Source: Acidobacteriaceae bacterium | GTDB taxonomy: Bacteria > Acidobacteriota > Terriglobia > Terriglobales > Acidobacteriaceae | Assembly: GCA_030037475.1 (NCBI GenBank) | Contig: JASHRH010000004.1 | Span: 1 to 40,235 of the forward strand | DNA: 40,235 bases | Reading direction: 5' to 3' | Shown: one piece after another, positions 16,653-24,808 of the stretch | Position numbering within the stretch: position 1 is the first letter of the stretch | How the letters are laid out: every line of letters starts with the position of its first letter | Program-made: the position numbers and the translations under genes | The notes under the pieces: generated by a model | Databases searched by the model: none | The model's input: the letters and a program-made list of their open reading frames with translations, nothing else | Told to the model about the DNA's origin: nothing

Positions 16653-18323
16653 ATGCCACGTTCCCGTCGTAACCAGGGATGTCTCGTCTCTGCGGCGGTT
16701 GCGCTTCTCCTCGCGCTGCCGCTGAGCCTTCACGCGCAGTCCGCGACCCCGAAGTCGAACGCCCTGCCGCACCTCGCCGTCCGCCACGGCGCCACGCAGC
16801 TCATCGTCGATGGCCGGCCATTCCTCATTCGCGGCGGCGAGCTGGAAAATTCTTCGGCTTCAAGTCTTCCTTATCTCAACAATCTGTGGCCGAATTTCGT
16901 CGCGATGCACTTCAACACCGTGATCGCGCCGGTCTACTGGCAGCTCATCGAGCCGCGGGAGGACCACTTCGACTTCACGACAGTCGACGGCCTCCTCCAG
17001 GGTGCACGCGCCCATCATCTGCGTCTCGTGCTTCTCTGGTTTGGCTCGTGGAAGAACAGCGTCTCGTGCTACGTGCCCGACTGGGTGAAGGAGAACGAGC
17101 AGCGCTTCCCGCGCGCCGAGTTGCCCGACGGCCAGGGTCTCGAAATCCTCTCCGCGCTCAGCAAAAGCAACCTCGACGCCGACACCACCGCCTTCGTCGC
17201 GCTCATGAAGCACCTGCGCGCCATCGACTCCGCCGAGCACACCGTGCTGATGATCCAGGTGGAAAACGAAATCGGCATCATCCCCAAAGCGCGCGACTAC
17301 AGTCCCGCCGCTAACGTCGCCTTCGACGCGCCCGTGCCCGCCGCGCTCACCAGCTACCTCGCCGCGCATCGCGACGCGCTCGCGCCTGCGCTGCGGAAGG
17401 CCTGGGTAGAGCGCGGCTCGAAAACCGGCGCGGACTGGACGGATACCTTCGGCTCCGGCCCGCTTACTGACGATCTCTTCGACGCGTGGACCGAAGCTCG
17501 CTACACCGGCGCGGTCGCCGCGGCGGGCAAGGCCGTCTACCCGCTGCCCATGTACGTGAACGCTGCGCTCCTGCCTGGCGGCGGACGCCCATTGCCGGAT
17601 CTCTTCGACGTCTGGCATGCCGCGGCGCCCGCCATCAACATGTTCTCGCCGGATATTTACTTCCCCAATTTCAAAGAATGGGCCGACCGCTATGCGATTT
17701 CCGGCAACCCTCTCTTCATTCCGGAGAGCGGCCGTGCCGACGCCAGCCATCTCGCCGCCGACGCCTGCTACGCGTATGCGCAGCTCAACGCCATGGGCTT
17801 CTCCGTCTACGCGCCGGAGTTCCTGAGCGCCGAGGATCAGAAGACCCTGGGCCAGGCGTATGCGGTTCTCGACGAGCTCACGCCGCTGATCCTCGCCCGC
17901 CAGGGGGCCGGCCAGATGGCCGGGATCCTGACTCCTTCGAGCTTCGCTGGCAAAGAGGACCTGAGCGCACAGACACTCACCCTCGGCGAGTACACGTTCA
18001 CCGCGAGCTTCCTCCGCGGCTGGCCGCCCGCTCGTCCTGGACACCCGCAGCCGCCCATCCCCGGCGCGCACGGCGGACTGATCGTGCAGTTGGGGACGAA
18101 CGATTTTCTGGTCGCCGGAACCGGTATGTTCCTCACCTTCGGCGTTGCGGACTCGAGCCAAGACCAGGCCGGAATCGACTCGATCTGGGAAGGAAAATTC
18201 GTGCACAGCATCTGGACGCCGGGCCGCAATCTGAATGGCGACGACGACAACCAGGGCCGCTGGCTGGAACTGCCCTCCAACAAATTCACGATCCAGCAAG
18301 TGAAGCTGTATCGCTACCGCTAA
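16653..18323 (+). CDS. Secreted GH35-type beta-galactosidase-like glycosidase (DUF5597 type)
   Basis: A 556-residue exported enzyme. Residues 1-29 form a signal peptide (basic start, LVSAAVALLLALPLSLHA, then QS). The catalytic barrel carries FLIRGGELENSSAS, MHFNTVIAPVYWQLIEPREDHFDF and QVENEIGIIPKA. The predicted acid/base is Glu206 in the NE pair and the nucleophile is Glu358 in FIPESGR. The C-terminal beta-rich part (about 410-556) resembles the DUF5597 domain found in GH35-like enzymes of acidobacteria and xanthomonads. The likely substrate is a beta-galactoside of plant or fungal polysaccharide, not determined further. It is divergent from nnr with only 50 bases between start codons, so the two promoters must overlap. 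Confidence 0.82.
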   Translation: MPRSRRNQGCLVSAAVALLLALPLSLHAQSATPKSNALPHLAVRHGATQLIVDGRPFLIRGGELENSSASSLPYLNNLWPNFVAMHFNTVIAPVYWQLIEPREDHFDFTTVDGLLQGARAHHLRLVLLWFGSWKNSVSCYVPDWVKENEQRFPRAELPDGQGLEILSALSKSNLDADTTAFVALMKHLRAIDSAEHTVLMIQVENEIGIIPKARDYSPAANVAFDAPVPAALTSYLAAHRDALAPALRKAWVERGSKTGADWTDTFGSGPLTDDLFDAWTEARYTGAVAAAGKAVYPLPMYVNAALLPGGGRPLPDLFDVWHAAAPAINMFSPDIYFPNFKEWADRYAISGNPLFIPESGRADASHLAADACYAYAQLNAMGFSVYAPEFLSAEDQKTLGQAYAVLDELTPLILARQGAGQMAGILTPSSFAGKEDLSAQTLTLGEYTFTASFLRGWPPARPGHPQPPIPGAHGGLIVQLGTNDFLVAGTGMFLTFGVADSSQDQAGIDSIWEGKFVHSIWTPGRNLNGDDDNQGRWLELPSNKFTIQQVKLYRYR

Positions 18324-18468
18324 GGATGAAGCAGTCAGGAATAAAACGACCAGGAAAAGAGCGGCTGGGGGTGAAATGGCTGGCGAAAAGCACCACTGAC
18401 AGCTAGCCGATTTTTCGCTAATCGTCCCATCCCTGACGGCCTTATCCCTAACCGCTTCTTTCCTGGCC
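18324..18468. repeat. Two opposed 15-bp repeat arrays between convergent genes
   Basis: After the GH35 stop the top strand reads a loose 15-bp series: AGGAATAAAACGACC, AGGAAAAGAGCGGCT, GGGGGTGAAATGGCT. After the stop of the convergent small secreted gene the bottom strand reads AGGAAAGAAGCGGTT, AGGGATAAGGCCGTC, AGGGATGGGACGATT, AGCGAAAAATCGGCT. Each array is oriented with its own gene, so the whole gap forms an imperfect inverted repeat centred near 18405. It could act as a bidirectional terminator. Confidence 0.7.
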
Positions 18469-18876
18469 CTACTCCCACACGCCGCTCACCGTGCCCTCCC
18501 AGGTCTCTCCCTCCGGCAACTGTAGCTCATAGACCTGAAAGAACATGCCCGTCGCGCTCTGTGCGTCCTTCGTCAGCTTCGCCTGATAATCGCCGGGCAT
18601 CAGCACGGAGTCGCGCGGAATCTTCAGCTTCCGGTCCCCGTAAGCGTTTCCCTCCAGCTCATACTTCTTCCCATTGATCACGACATCGACATAAAGCGTG
18701 TCCGGACACCCGGTTCCCCAGCAGCGTTCCACATGCGATGCCGAAACATGAACCGAAACATGAACATTGACGACCGCGTCCACAGCGGGCGCTGCAGCGG
18801 GTGTAGTCTGTTGATCCTGCGCGTGGACAGCGACCGCGCAGAAGGCAAGACAGAGGACAAGGGCAAACGTTCTCAT
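18469..18876 (-). CDS. Small secreted protein, function unknown
   Basis: A 135-residue protein that I do not recognise. The start MRTFALVLCLAFCAVAVHAQ is a clear signal peptide cleaved after HAQ or at Ala-Gln. The mature part opens with a Gln/Thr/Ala/Pro stretch, then an alternating VNVHVSVHVSASHV strand, a possible disulfide loop CWGTGC (about 54-59) and a beta-rich domain: LYVDVVINGKKYELEG, MPGDYQAKL, YELQLPEGETWEGTVSGVWE. A periplasmic or outer-surface beta-sandwich is a reasonable guess. AAGGGA lies about six bases before the ATG, and a TATAGT -10 box lies near 18909-18914 on the minus strand. Convergent with the GH35 gene. Confidence 0.75.
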   Translation of the reverse strand: MRTFALVLCLAFCAVAVHAQDQQTTPAAAPAVDAVVNVHVSVHVSASHVERCWGTGCPDTLYVDVVINGKKYELEGNAYGDRKLKIPRDSVLMPGDYQAKLTKDAQSATGMFFQVYELQLPEGETWEGTVSGVWE

Positions 18877-18908
18877 CTGGATTCCCTTCTTTCTGAATTT
18901 CTGTGTGC

Positions 18909-18914
18909 ACTATA
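18909..18914 (-). promoter_or_regulatory. -10-like box of the small secreted protein gene
   Basis: On the minus strand TATAGT lies 33 bases before the ATG at 18876, giving an expected transcript start near 18902 and a leader of about 26 bases that includes the AAGGGA ribosome site. No clear -35 box was found at the usual distance. Confidence 0.35.
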
Positions 18915-18986
18915 CGCCCGCCGGATGGAACGTCTCTGAGAATCCGCTGAACCTCCGCGCCGCTCGATCCGTACCACTCAATGCGG

Positions 18987-19102
18987 TACAACTGGTCTCA
19001 TCCATGCCTTGCGCTCAAATATGGCTCGAGTGCGACCCGCCATCGAAGCGGGTCGCAAGCCGTTCGTCTGGGCCAGGAACCTGTTGATGAGACCAGTTCT
19101 GG
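18987..19102 (+). repeat. Nested-palindrome element, copy 1 (MITE/REP-like, 109-bp core)
   Basis: A discrete element with terminal inverted repeats AACTGGTCTCATC (18990-19002) and GATGAGACCAGTT (19086-19098), perfect over 13 bp. Inside is a second palindrome, GCGACCCGC-CATCGAA-GCGGGTCGC. A second copy at 21691-21805 differs by about six substitutions and one base deletion. Identity extends three bases outside on the left (TAC) and four on the right (CTGG). It encodes no transposase. It sits between the promoter of the small secreted gene and the GT39 gene. Confidence 0.85.
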
Positions 19103-19123
19103 AGTCATGGACACGGAGGCCTC

Positions 19124-20737
19124 TTGCCCGCAACCTCGAAACTGGGAACCACAGCGCCGCAGCAAACCACGGCCGGCTCGCTGAAGAACGCCCTCTGGCT
19201 GGCTGTGGCCTTGGGTCTGCTGAAATATCTTCTGGCGACGCTGGGCCAGATCGCGATCCAGCACGCCGGCTATTTCATCTTTCGCGATGAGCTGTACTTC
19301 CTCGTCTGCGGGCGGCACCTGGCATGGGGCTATGTGGATCAGCCGCCGATGATTCCCCTGGTGGCGCGCATCTCGGAAGCGCTCTTCGGGCTGCACTCTC
19401 TGGCGCTCTTCCGCACGTTTTGTTCGCTGGCAGGTGGCGCGGAAGTCGCGCTGACGGGATTGCTGGCGTGGCGGCTGGGCGCGTCCCGCTGGGCTCAGGC
19501 GCTGGCGATGACGGGGGTTCTGCTCGCCCCGATGGTGATTGCGACCGGCGCAACACTTTCCACGAGCACCTTCGAGCCGATCTTCTGGATGGGCGTCGCT
19601 CTGGCGCTGATGGAGCTGGCGCGACTCGCGGAGCGCGGCATCCGCAGCGGTCGAGCCGTGGCCTGGTGCTGGCTGGCGATCGGCGTCACCGCTGGCCTAG
19701 GCCTCGAAAACAAGTGGAATGAGGTTTTCTTCCTCGTCTGCCTGCTGGCGGCGCTGCTGCTGACAAAGCAGAGACGCATCCTCGCCTCGAAATGGTTCCC
19801 GGTCGGCTTTGCGCTGATCGTGCTGCTGATCCTGCCCAACCTCGCGTGGGAGATCCATCACCACTGGGCTACGCTCGAGTTGCTGCACAACGACCAGATC
19901 GACGGCAAAAACGTTCAGCTCGCGCTATTGCCGTTTGTGCTGAACCAGATTGAGGTCTTCGGAGTGCTGATGGCGCCGTTGTGGATTGGCGGCGTGCTCT
20001 GGCTGCTCTTTAGCCGGAGAGCGCGAGCATTCCGCTTTCTCGGCGTGACCTATGTGCTGTATCTGGCGCTGATGATCTTCCTCCATGCCAAGGACTATTA
20101 CCTCGCGGCGATTTACCCGCTGTATTTCGCTGCCGGCGCGGCGGCCTGGGACGTTCTCTTTCGCAAAGGCTGGCTGCGGCGCGGCCTCACGCCGGCGTAT
20201 GTCGCACTCCATGTGTTGGGCCTCGCCATCTTCCTGCCGATGATTGTTCCCGTGCTGCCGCCAGCGCGGGAGCTTACTTACATGGCAAGGCTCCATTTCC
20301 AGCCGCCCCGGATGGAAACGGGCACCACGGCTCCGCTCCCGCAGTATTTCGCCGACATGCTGGACTGGCGGCACAAGGCCGATCTGCTGGCCGCAGCGTA
20401 TCAGTCGCTGCCTCCTGCGGAGCGCGCGCAGGCCGTGATCTACGCGAAGAACTATGGCGACGCGAGCGCGGTCGATGTTTACCGGCCTGATGTGCCGCCC
20501 ACCATCAGCGGTCACCAGAACTACTTCTTTTGGGGGCCGCGGGGTTACACCGGCAGCATCATGATCGTCTTCGGCGACAGCCACACAACCCTCGACCGCG
20601 AATTCGACTCCGTCCAGGTCTTTGCGCAGGACACCAACCCTTACGTCGAACCCTACGAGCGCGGGCCGATCTTCATCTGCCGTGGCCTGCACGGGAACCT
20701 GCAGGCGCTCTGGCCGAAGGTGAAGTTCTGGTACTGA
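19124..20737 (+). CDS. GT39-like polytopic glycosyltransferase (PMT_2/ArnT fold)
   Basis: A 537-residue GT-C membrane protein with about 9-11 helices, followed by a soluble C-terminal region (about 385-537) likely outside the membrane. The first loop has FRDELYFLVCGRHLAWGYVDQPPMIPL, with the acidic pair Asp55-Glu56 expected to act as catalytic base/metal site in GT39/GT83 enzymes. Such enzymes move a sugar from a polyprenyl-phosphate donor to protein, lipid A or another acceptor on the outer face of the membrane. The start is a TTG with GGAGG only four bases upstream; no better in-frame start precedes the first helix. It begins 22 bases after the nested-palindrome element. The GT2 enzyme at 6001 could supply a lipid-linked sugar, but nothing links them directly. 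Confidence 0.8.
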   Translation: MPATSKLGTTAPQQTTAGSLKNALWLAVALGLLKYLLATLGQIAIQHAGYFIFRDELYFLVCGRHLAWGYVDQPPMIPLVARISEALFGLHSLALFRTFCSLAGGAEVALTGLLAWRLGASRWAQALAMTGVLLAPMVIATGATLSTSTFEPIFWMGVALALMELARLAERGIRSGRAVAWCWLAIGVTAGLGLENKWNEVFFLVCLLAALLLTKQRRILASKWFPVGFALIVLLILPNLAWEIHHHWATLELLHNDQIDGKNVQLALLPFVLNQIEVFGVLMAPLWIGGVLWLLFSRRARAFRFLGVTYVLYLALMIFLHAKDYYLAAIYPLYFAAGAAAWDVLFRKGWLRRGLTPAYVALHVLGLAIFLPMIVPVLPPARELTYMARLHFQPPRMETGTTAPLPQYFADMLDWRHKADLLAAAYQSLPPAERAQAVIYAKNYGDASAVDVYRPDVPPTISGHQNYFFWGPRGYTGSIMIVFGDSHTTLDREFDSVQVFAQDTNPYVEPYERGPIFICRGLHGNLQALWPKVKFWY

Positions 20738-20860
20738 GCAGTCAGGGGTGAAGCGGCTGGCAGTCAGAAATGAAACAGTTAGCTGAAGGATAGCCGTTTT
20801 CCTGACTAGCCGCTTTATCCCTAACCGTTTTATTCCTAACGGTGTTATCCCTGCCCGCTC
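20738..20860. repeat. Opposed 15-bp repeat arrays between GT39 and fabG
   Basis: Leaving fabG on the minus strand, the first bases after the stop read AGGGATAACACCGTT, AGGAATAAAACGGTT, AGGGATAAAGCGGCT, then AGTCAGGAAAACGGCT: the cleanest array in the window. Leaving the GT39 gene on the plus strand are AGGGGTGAAGCGGCT, GGCAGTC and AGAAATGAAACAGTT. The two arrays face each other, so the gap can fold into a long imperfect hairpin. No other feature is visible here. Confidence 0.8.
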
Positions 20861-21601
20861 CTACATATACATTCCGCCGTTCACGTCCAGCACATGCCCA
20901 GTGATGTACGCGGCTTCTTCCGACGCCAAAAACCGCACTGCTGCGGCAATCTCCGCATCGGTTCCCGCGCGGCCCAGGGGAATCTCCTGGAGCATCCCTT
21001 CACGCTGCTTCTCGTCCAGCACCGCGGTCATGGCCGTCTCAATGTATCCCGGAGCCACAGCGTTCACGGTAATGCTCCTCGACGCCAGCTCCCGCGCCAG
21101 CGATTTGGTGAGCCCGATCAGCCCCGCCTTGCTGGCCGCGTAATTCGTCTGCCCCGCCTGCCCGGTCTCGCCCACCACGCTCGACACGTTGATGATTCGC
21201 CCCCAGCGCGCCTTCAGCATCGGGCTCAGCAGCGCCTGCGTCATAAGGAATGTCCCGGTGAGGTTAGTCTGGATTACTTCGTCCCAGTCCGCGCGCTTCA
21301 TGCGCAGGGCCAGCGTGTCGCGCGTGATGCCGGCGTTGTTGACCAGGATTTCGATGCTGCCGAAGTGCTGCACCGCGGCCTTCGCGCAGGCCTTGATCGA
21401 CTCCTCGCTCGCCACATCCAGCGCGAACACCGCCGCCGCGCCGCCCTTCGACGCGATCTCTGCGGCTACTTCGTTCAGCTTGTCTTCGTTGCGCGCCGCC
21501 AGCGCCACACGCGCGCCCGCCTGGGCCAGCGCCAGCGCACAGGCCCGCCCAATTCCCTGGCTGGCGCCGGTCACCAGCGCCGTTCTTCCCTGGAGAGACA
21601 T
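20861..21601 (-). CDS. fabG: 3-oxoacyl-ACP reductase
   Basis: A 246-residue classical short-chain dehydrogenase, the usual FabG length. The NADPH-binding TGASQGIGRA is at 11-20, NNAG at 88-91, and the catalytic set is Asn113, Ser141, Tyr154 and Lys158 (YAASKAG). The C-terminus (ITGHVLDVNGGMYM) is the standard FabG ending, and VAPGYIETAM is the standard loop. It reduces 3-ketoacyl-ACP in fatty acid elongation in the cytosol. It stands alone, without acpP, fabD or fabF nearby, so it may be an accessory paralog with a different acyl substrate. No Shine-Dalgarno is visible before the ATG. Confidence 0.9.
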   Translation of the reverse strand: MSLQGRTALVTGASQGIGRACALALAQAGARVALAARNEDKLNEVAAEIASKGGAAAVFALDVASEESIKACAKAAVQHFGSIEILVNNAGITRDTLALRMKRADWDEVIQTNLTGTFLMTQALLSPMLKARWGRIINVSSVVGETGQAGQTNYAASKAGLIGLTKSLARELASRSITVNAVAPGYIETAMTAVLDEKQREGMLQEIPLGRAGTDAEIAAAVRFLASEEAAYITGHVLDVNGGMYM

Positions 21602-21690
21602 GGGAATAGCCTATCGCAGGTTGTGTGCGCGTTCATCCAATCCGATTGCGCGGAGCTTATCCTGCGCGCAGCGCGTGTGCCTGGACGGCT

Positions 21691-21805
21691 ACAACTGGTC
21701 TCATAAATGCTTTGCGCTCAAATATGGCTCGAGTGCGACCCGCCATCGAAGCGGGTCGCAAGCCGCTCGCCTGGGCCAGAAACCTGTTGATGAGACCAGT
21801 TCTGG
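21691..21805 (+). repeat. Nested-palindrome element, copy 2 (108-bp core)
   Basis: Same architecture and orientation as the element at 18987-19102. Terminal inverted repeats AACTGGTCTCAT (21694-21705) and ATGAGACCAGTT (21790-21801) enclose the identical inner palindrome GCGACCCGC...GCGGGTCGC. It lies between the fabG start and the 3' end of the DUF2071 gene, ending five bases before that gene's stop codon. It may therefore serve as its terminator or sit in the fabG promoter region. Confidence 0.85.
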
Positions 21806-21809
21806 TCCT

Positions 21810-22598
21810 TCACGCTCCCGGCGCGGGCACCGGCGCTGCCGCGTGCCGCTTGGCGAGCGATGGCAGCGGCTCCGCGGCCCAGATGTAGACCACCAGCTCG
21901 CGGCTGTACTGCAGCAGCGGCTTCGTGTCCGGCAGGCGGATGCCGTGGGCGCGGGGCAGGTCGTTCGCCTCGAACTCCGCCTCGGCCAGTTCCAGGGGCC
22001 ACGGCAAATGGTGGATGTTCACCCGCACCAGCTCGCCGCGGCGCACGGTGAAGAGCGCGTAGCGCTCGGTGAGGAAGCTTTCGAGACCGCCTTTGACGCA
22101 GGGCTGACCCAGGCTGCGGTAGCGCGCGCGGAAATTTGCCGGGCGGTTCAGCAGACGCTCGCTCGAGTAGCGCACTTCCTGGCCTTCGCCGCGGTCGATC
22201 TTCATCCGCGCCCAGTAGTAGGGCAGGTGAAAAAACATCCGCGCCGTGCCCACCGCGAAAGGATTCGCCGCGTCGAGCGAGAAGAAATACACGCCGGGCT
22301 GATTCGTGTGCCGGTCGAGCACGTAGGTGCGCAGGTTCAGCTCCGGGAAGCGGCTCGCTCCAGGAATGGGCGGCAGCGCCCGGAACCGGACCTCGTCCAT
22401 CCAGAACGGCACCACGCCGACCCAGGCCGAGCCGTCGAAGGTATCCACGGCCAGTCCTTCGGGCAGCAGGTGCGACAGTTCCGCCGCGGGCAGCGGCCAG
22501 TGGGCAAACAGCAGGTCGTTCCAGCGCTGAGTCATCACCCAGGACGACTTGGGCAGGGGCCAGGGCCGGTGGTCGGTGCTGGAGAGGATCTGATTCAT
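21810..22598 (-). CDS. DUF2071 (YqjF-like) protein
   Basis: A 262-residue cytosolic protein of the DUF2071/YqjF family. Family features visible are MTQRWNDLLFAHWPLPAAEL near 21-40, LAVDTFDGSAWVGVVPFWM, LNLRTYVLDRHTNQPGVYFFSLDA and LPYYWARMKID. Members are widespread in soil bacteria and share an acetoacetate-decarboxylase-like beta fold. No reaction has been established that I can name. The last 20 residues are a low-complexity Ala/Pro tail that ends next to the nested-palindrome element. Divergent from the ThyX-like gene across 165 bases in which I see no clear promoter. Confidence 0.8.
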   Translation of the reverse strand: MNQILSSTDHRPWPLPKSSWVMTQRWNDLLFAHWPLPAAELSHLLPEGLAVDTFDGSAWVGVVPFWMDEVRFRALPPIPGASRFPELNLRTYVLDRHTNQPGVYFFSLDAANPFAVGTARMFFHLPYYWARMKIDRGEGQEVRYSSERLLNRPANFRARYRSLGQPCVKGGLESFLTERYALFTVRRGELVRVNIHHLPWPLELAEAEFEANDLPRAHGIRLPDTKPLLQYSRELVVYIWAAEPLPSLAKRHAAAPVPAPGA

Positions 22599-22763
22599 TC
22601 AGCAGGGACGTCCCGCGCAATCAGTTTGTTTCCTGAAAAGCACTCCCTATGGTACTCGCGTTTTCTTTTCCGGCCCATGCGTGGGGCCGGCCGCGATGCT
22701 CCCCGGCATGACTTCCCGGATGCTCCCGGCGAATTCCTCAGTCCCCGGGTTTAGGATGCCTCC

Positions 22764-24350
22764 ATGCCCTCCGCGACCGAGAACGCGACCCCGAACGCCG
22801 TTGCTCCTGAAGAGCGCAGCAACAATCAGACGGAAGTCTTCGCGGTCCACGGCGCGGATCCCGAAGTGCTGGCCTACGCCATGGCCAAATACTCGCGCTC
22901 TGCCCTGTCGATGAAGGAGTCGCTGCGCGAAATCGGCAGCCAGAAGGCCGAGCAGTTCCTGAACACGTTTTATTTCCAGTATGGGCACCGTTCGATCGCC
23001 GATCTCGCGCATATCGCCTTCGCCGTCGAGCGGCTCTCGCTGCTGGCGGCCATCACGCTGGTCGATGAGCAGCGCTGGGACGGGCAGGAGCGTTCCACGC
23101 GCTACCAGAATTTCCGCAGGAGCGGGTGGTATCTGCCCGACTTCGGCGATGACTCCATCTCCGACCGTCTCTACCGTGAAACCGTCAACGACCTGTTCGC
23201 GCAGTATCACGCCGTTTTCGAGGCGGTCTTCGCGTCGCTGAAAACACAGGTTGCCAGGCCCGACGACATGAAGCCGGAGACCTGGGAGCGCACGCTGCGC
23301 GCTCGCGCCTTCGACGTGGCCCGCTACCTGCTGCCGTTGGCCACGAACACTTCTCTCGGCCAGATCGTGAATGCCCGCACGCTGGAGACGCAGATTTCGC
23401 GCCTGCTTTCCAGCCCCGTCGCCGAAATCCGGCAGCTCGGCGAGCGATTGCAGGCCGCCGCATCCGGCTCGGCGTGGAACGTCCAGGCCGAAGCCCTCGC
23501 CGCGCTCCAGCGCGACATCGCCGCTCTCGATCCGGCGCTGGGCGAGCGCGCGGCCGCACTGCTGCTCCGTCCAGTCAAGACTGCGCCCACACTGGTGAAG
23601 TACGCCGCACCCAATGATTACCTGATGCGCACGCGCCAGGAGCTGTCCCAGGCCGCGGCAGAACTCTTCGGCGACGCGGCGATCGATCCTGCGCCGCTCG
23701 TCGATCTGATCGACGATGCCGATTCCGTCGAGATCGACCTGGCCACCACGCTCCTCTATGGCCAGTGTCCTTATCCGTATCGCCAGATCCGCCGCGCCGT
23801 TGCCGCGCTGCCGGAGGCCCGCCGCAGCGAGGTCATCTCCCTCGGCGCGCGCCATCGCGGCCACCACGACGAGCTGCTGCGCGAGTTCGCCGCCGGCCAG
23901 GCCCTCCGCTTCGACATCCTCATGGACATCGGCGGCTTCCGCGACATGCACCGCCATCGCCGCTGCGTGCAGATCCTGCAGCCCTTCACCGCGGCCCATG
24001 GCTACGCGATTCCCGAGGGTGTTCCCGAAGCCGGCGTCCAGCCACTCTACGAGGAGACGGTCCGCGCCGCGCACGCCGCCCACGCTACGCTCGCCCGCGG
24101 CTCAGCGCCCGAGGCCGCCGAATCGGCGAAATACGTCCTGCCGCTCGCGACGAAAAACCGAGCGCTCTTCAAGATGGATTTCGCCGAGGCTCTCTACATC
24201 TCGGAGCTGCGCTCTCAGCCCCAGGGCCATTTCTCCTATCGCCAGGTCGCCTGGGAGATGTACCGCGCTGTCGAGCGCCAGCACCCATCCCTGGCGCCGT
24301 ACTTCCGCGCGACGGATTACGACGCGCCGGTGGATCTGCTGCAGCGGTGA
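22764..24350 (+). CDS. Tandem ThyX-like protein with split active-site motifs
   Basis: A 528-residue protein made of two ThyX-like halves (about 22-260 and 285-528); ordinary FAD-dependent thymidylate synthases have one domain of 220-250 residues. The ThyX signature RHRxxSxNExSxRY is split. Half 1 keeps only its end (QERSTRYQNF, Glu109, Ser111, Arg113, Tyr114), with DEQ where RHR belongs. Half 2 keeps only its beginning (MHRHRRC, Arg397-His398-Arg399) without the Ser/Asn part. Half 1 also has the YGHRSIADLAHIAF helix typical of ThyX. It could bind FAD and dUMP at an interface between halves, or have a different role. It is not safe to call it the cell's thymidylate synthase. It ends at a strong terminator hairpin. 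Confidence 0.75.
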   Translation: MPSATENATPNAVAPEERSNNQTEVFAVHGADPEVLAYAMAKYSRSALSMKESLREIGSQKAEQFLNTFYFQYGHRSIADLAHIAFAVERLSLLAAITLVDEQRWDGQERSTRYQNFRRSGWYLPDFGDDSISDRLYRETVNDLFAQYHAVFEAVFASLKTQVARPDDMKPETWERTLRARAFDVARYLLPLATNTSLGQIVNARTLETQISRLLSSPVAEIRQLGERLQAAASGSAWNVQAEALAALQRDIAALDPALGERAAALLLRPVKTAPTLVKYAAPNDYLMRTRQELSQAAAELFGDAAIDPAPLVDLIDDADSVEIDLATTLLYGQCPYPYRQIRRAVAALPEARRSEVISLGARHRGHHDELLREFAAGQALRFDILMDIGGFRDMHRHRRCVQILQPFTAAHGYAIPEGVPEAGVQPLYEETVRAAHAAHATLARGSAPEAAESAKYVLPLATKNRALFKMDFAEALYISELRSQPQGHFSYRQVAWEMYRAVERQHPSLAPYFRATDYDAPVDLLQR

Positions 24351-24381
24351 CATTGCTGCCATTTTCCATGGCGCTCATGCA

Positions 24382-24409
24382 AAAAGGGCTGCCTCACGGC
24401 AGCCCTTTT
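24382..24409. terminator. Bidirectional rho-independent terminator
   Basis: A near-perfect hairpin AAAAGGGCTGCC-TCAC-GGCAGCCCTTTT with an 8-bp GC stem flanked by A and T runs. It lies between the convergent ThyX-like and STAS genes and fits termination in both directions. Confidence 0.9.
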
Positions 24410-24427
24410 GTCTGAATCCCAAAGAAA

Positions 24428-24775
24428 TTATTTGGCGTACGACGCGATGGCCTTGGCTTCGTCGTCCTTCACGTCGAAGACGGTATACAGCTTCGTGATC
24501 TGCAGCAGGTCGTGTACTTTGCGGGTCAGGTTCAGCAGCTTCAGCTCGCCGCCCTGATTCTTCACCGTGGTGAAGGCGCTGACCAGCTCGCCGATGCCCG
24601 AGCTGTCGATGTAGTTCACCTCGCCCAGATTCAGCAGAATGTTTTTCTGCCCCTTGCCGAGCAGGTCGCGGACCGAGTCGCGCAACTGCACGCTGCCCTC
24701 GCCGAGTGTGATCCGGCCGCCCAGGTCCAGAATCGTTACCCCGTCCACCTGACGGGTGCTGATTTTCATGCTCAC
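24428..24775 (-). CDS. STAS-domain anti-sigma factor antagonist (RsbV/SpoIIAA type)
   Basis: A 115-residue single STAS domain. It has the strand order of SpoIIAA/RsbV proteins and the phosphorylation loop [10 protein letters not shown], where the Ser after Asp57 (Ser58) is the expected target of an RsbW-type kinase. Unphosphorylated protein would bind the kinase and free its sigma factor or other client. The GTG at 24775 is preferred over the ATG at 24769 because AAGGAGG ends about seven bases before the GTG. It follows the kinase gene by 33 bases on the same strand, so the two form a partner-switch pair. No sigma factor or RsbU-type phosphatase gene is adjacent. Confidence 0.88.
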   Translation of the reverse strand: MSMKISTRQVDGVTILDLGGRITLGEGSVQLRDSVRDLLGKGQKNILLNLGEVNYIDSSGIGELVSAFTTVKNQGGELKLLNLTRKVHDLLQITKLYTVFDVKDDEAKAIASYAK

Positions 24776-24808
24776 AGAAATTCCTCCTTGGAAATCTTGC
24801 GAAAAGTC

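Noticed and set aside
18987-19102. Reading the palindrome element as part of a short coding ORF
   Set aside because: Both copies can be translated into similar short peptides, but the two copies differ by an indel that breaks the frame, and the dominant feature is the paired structure.
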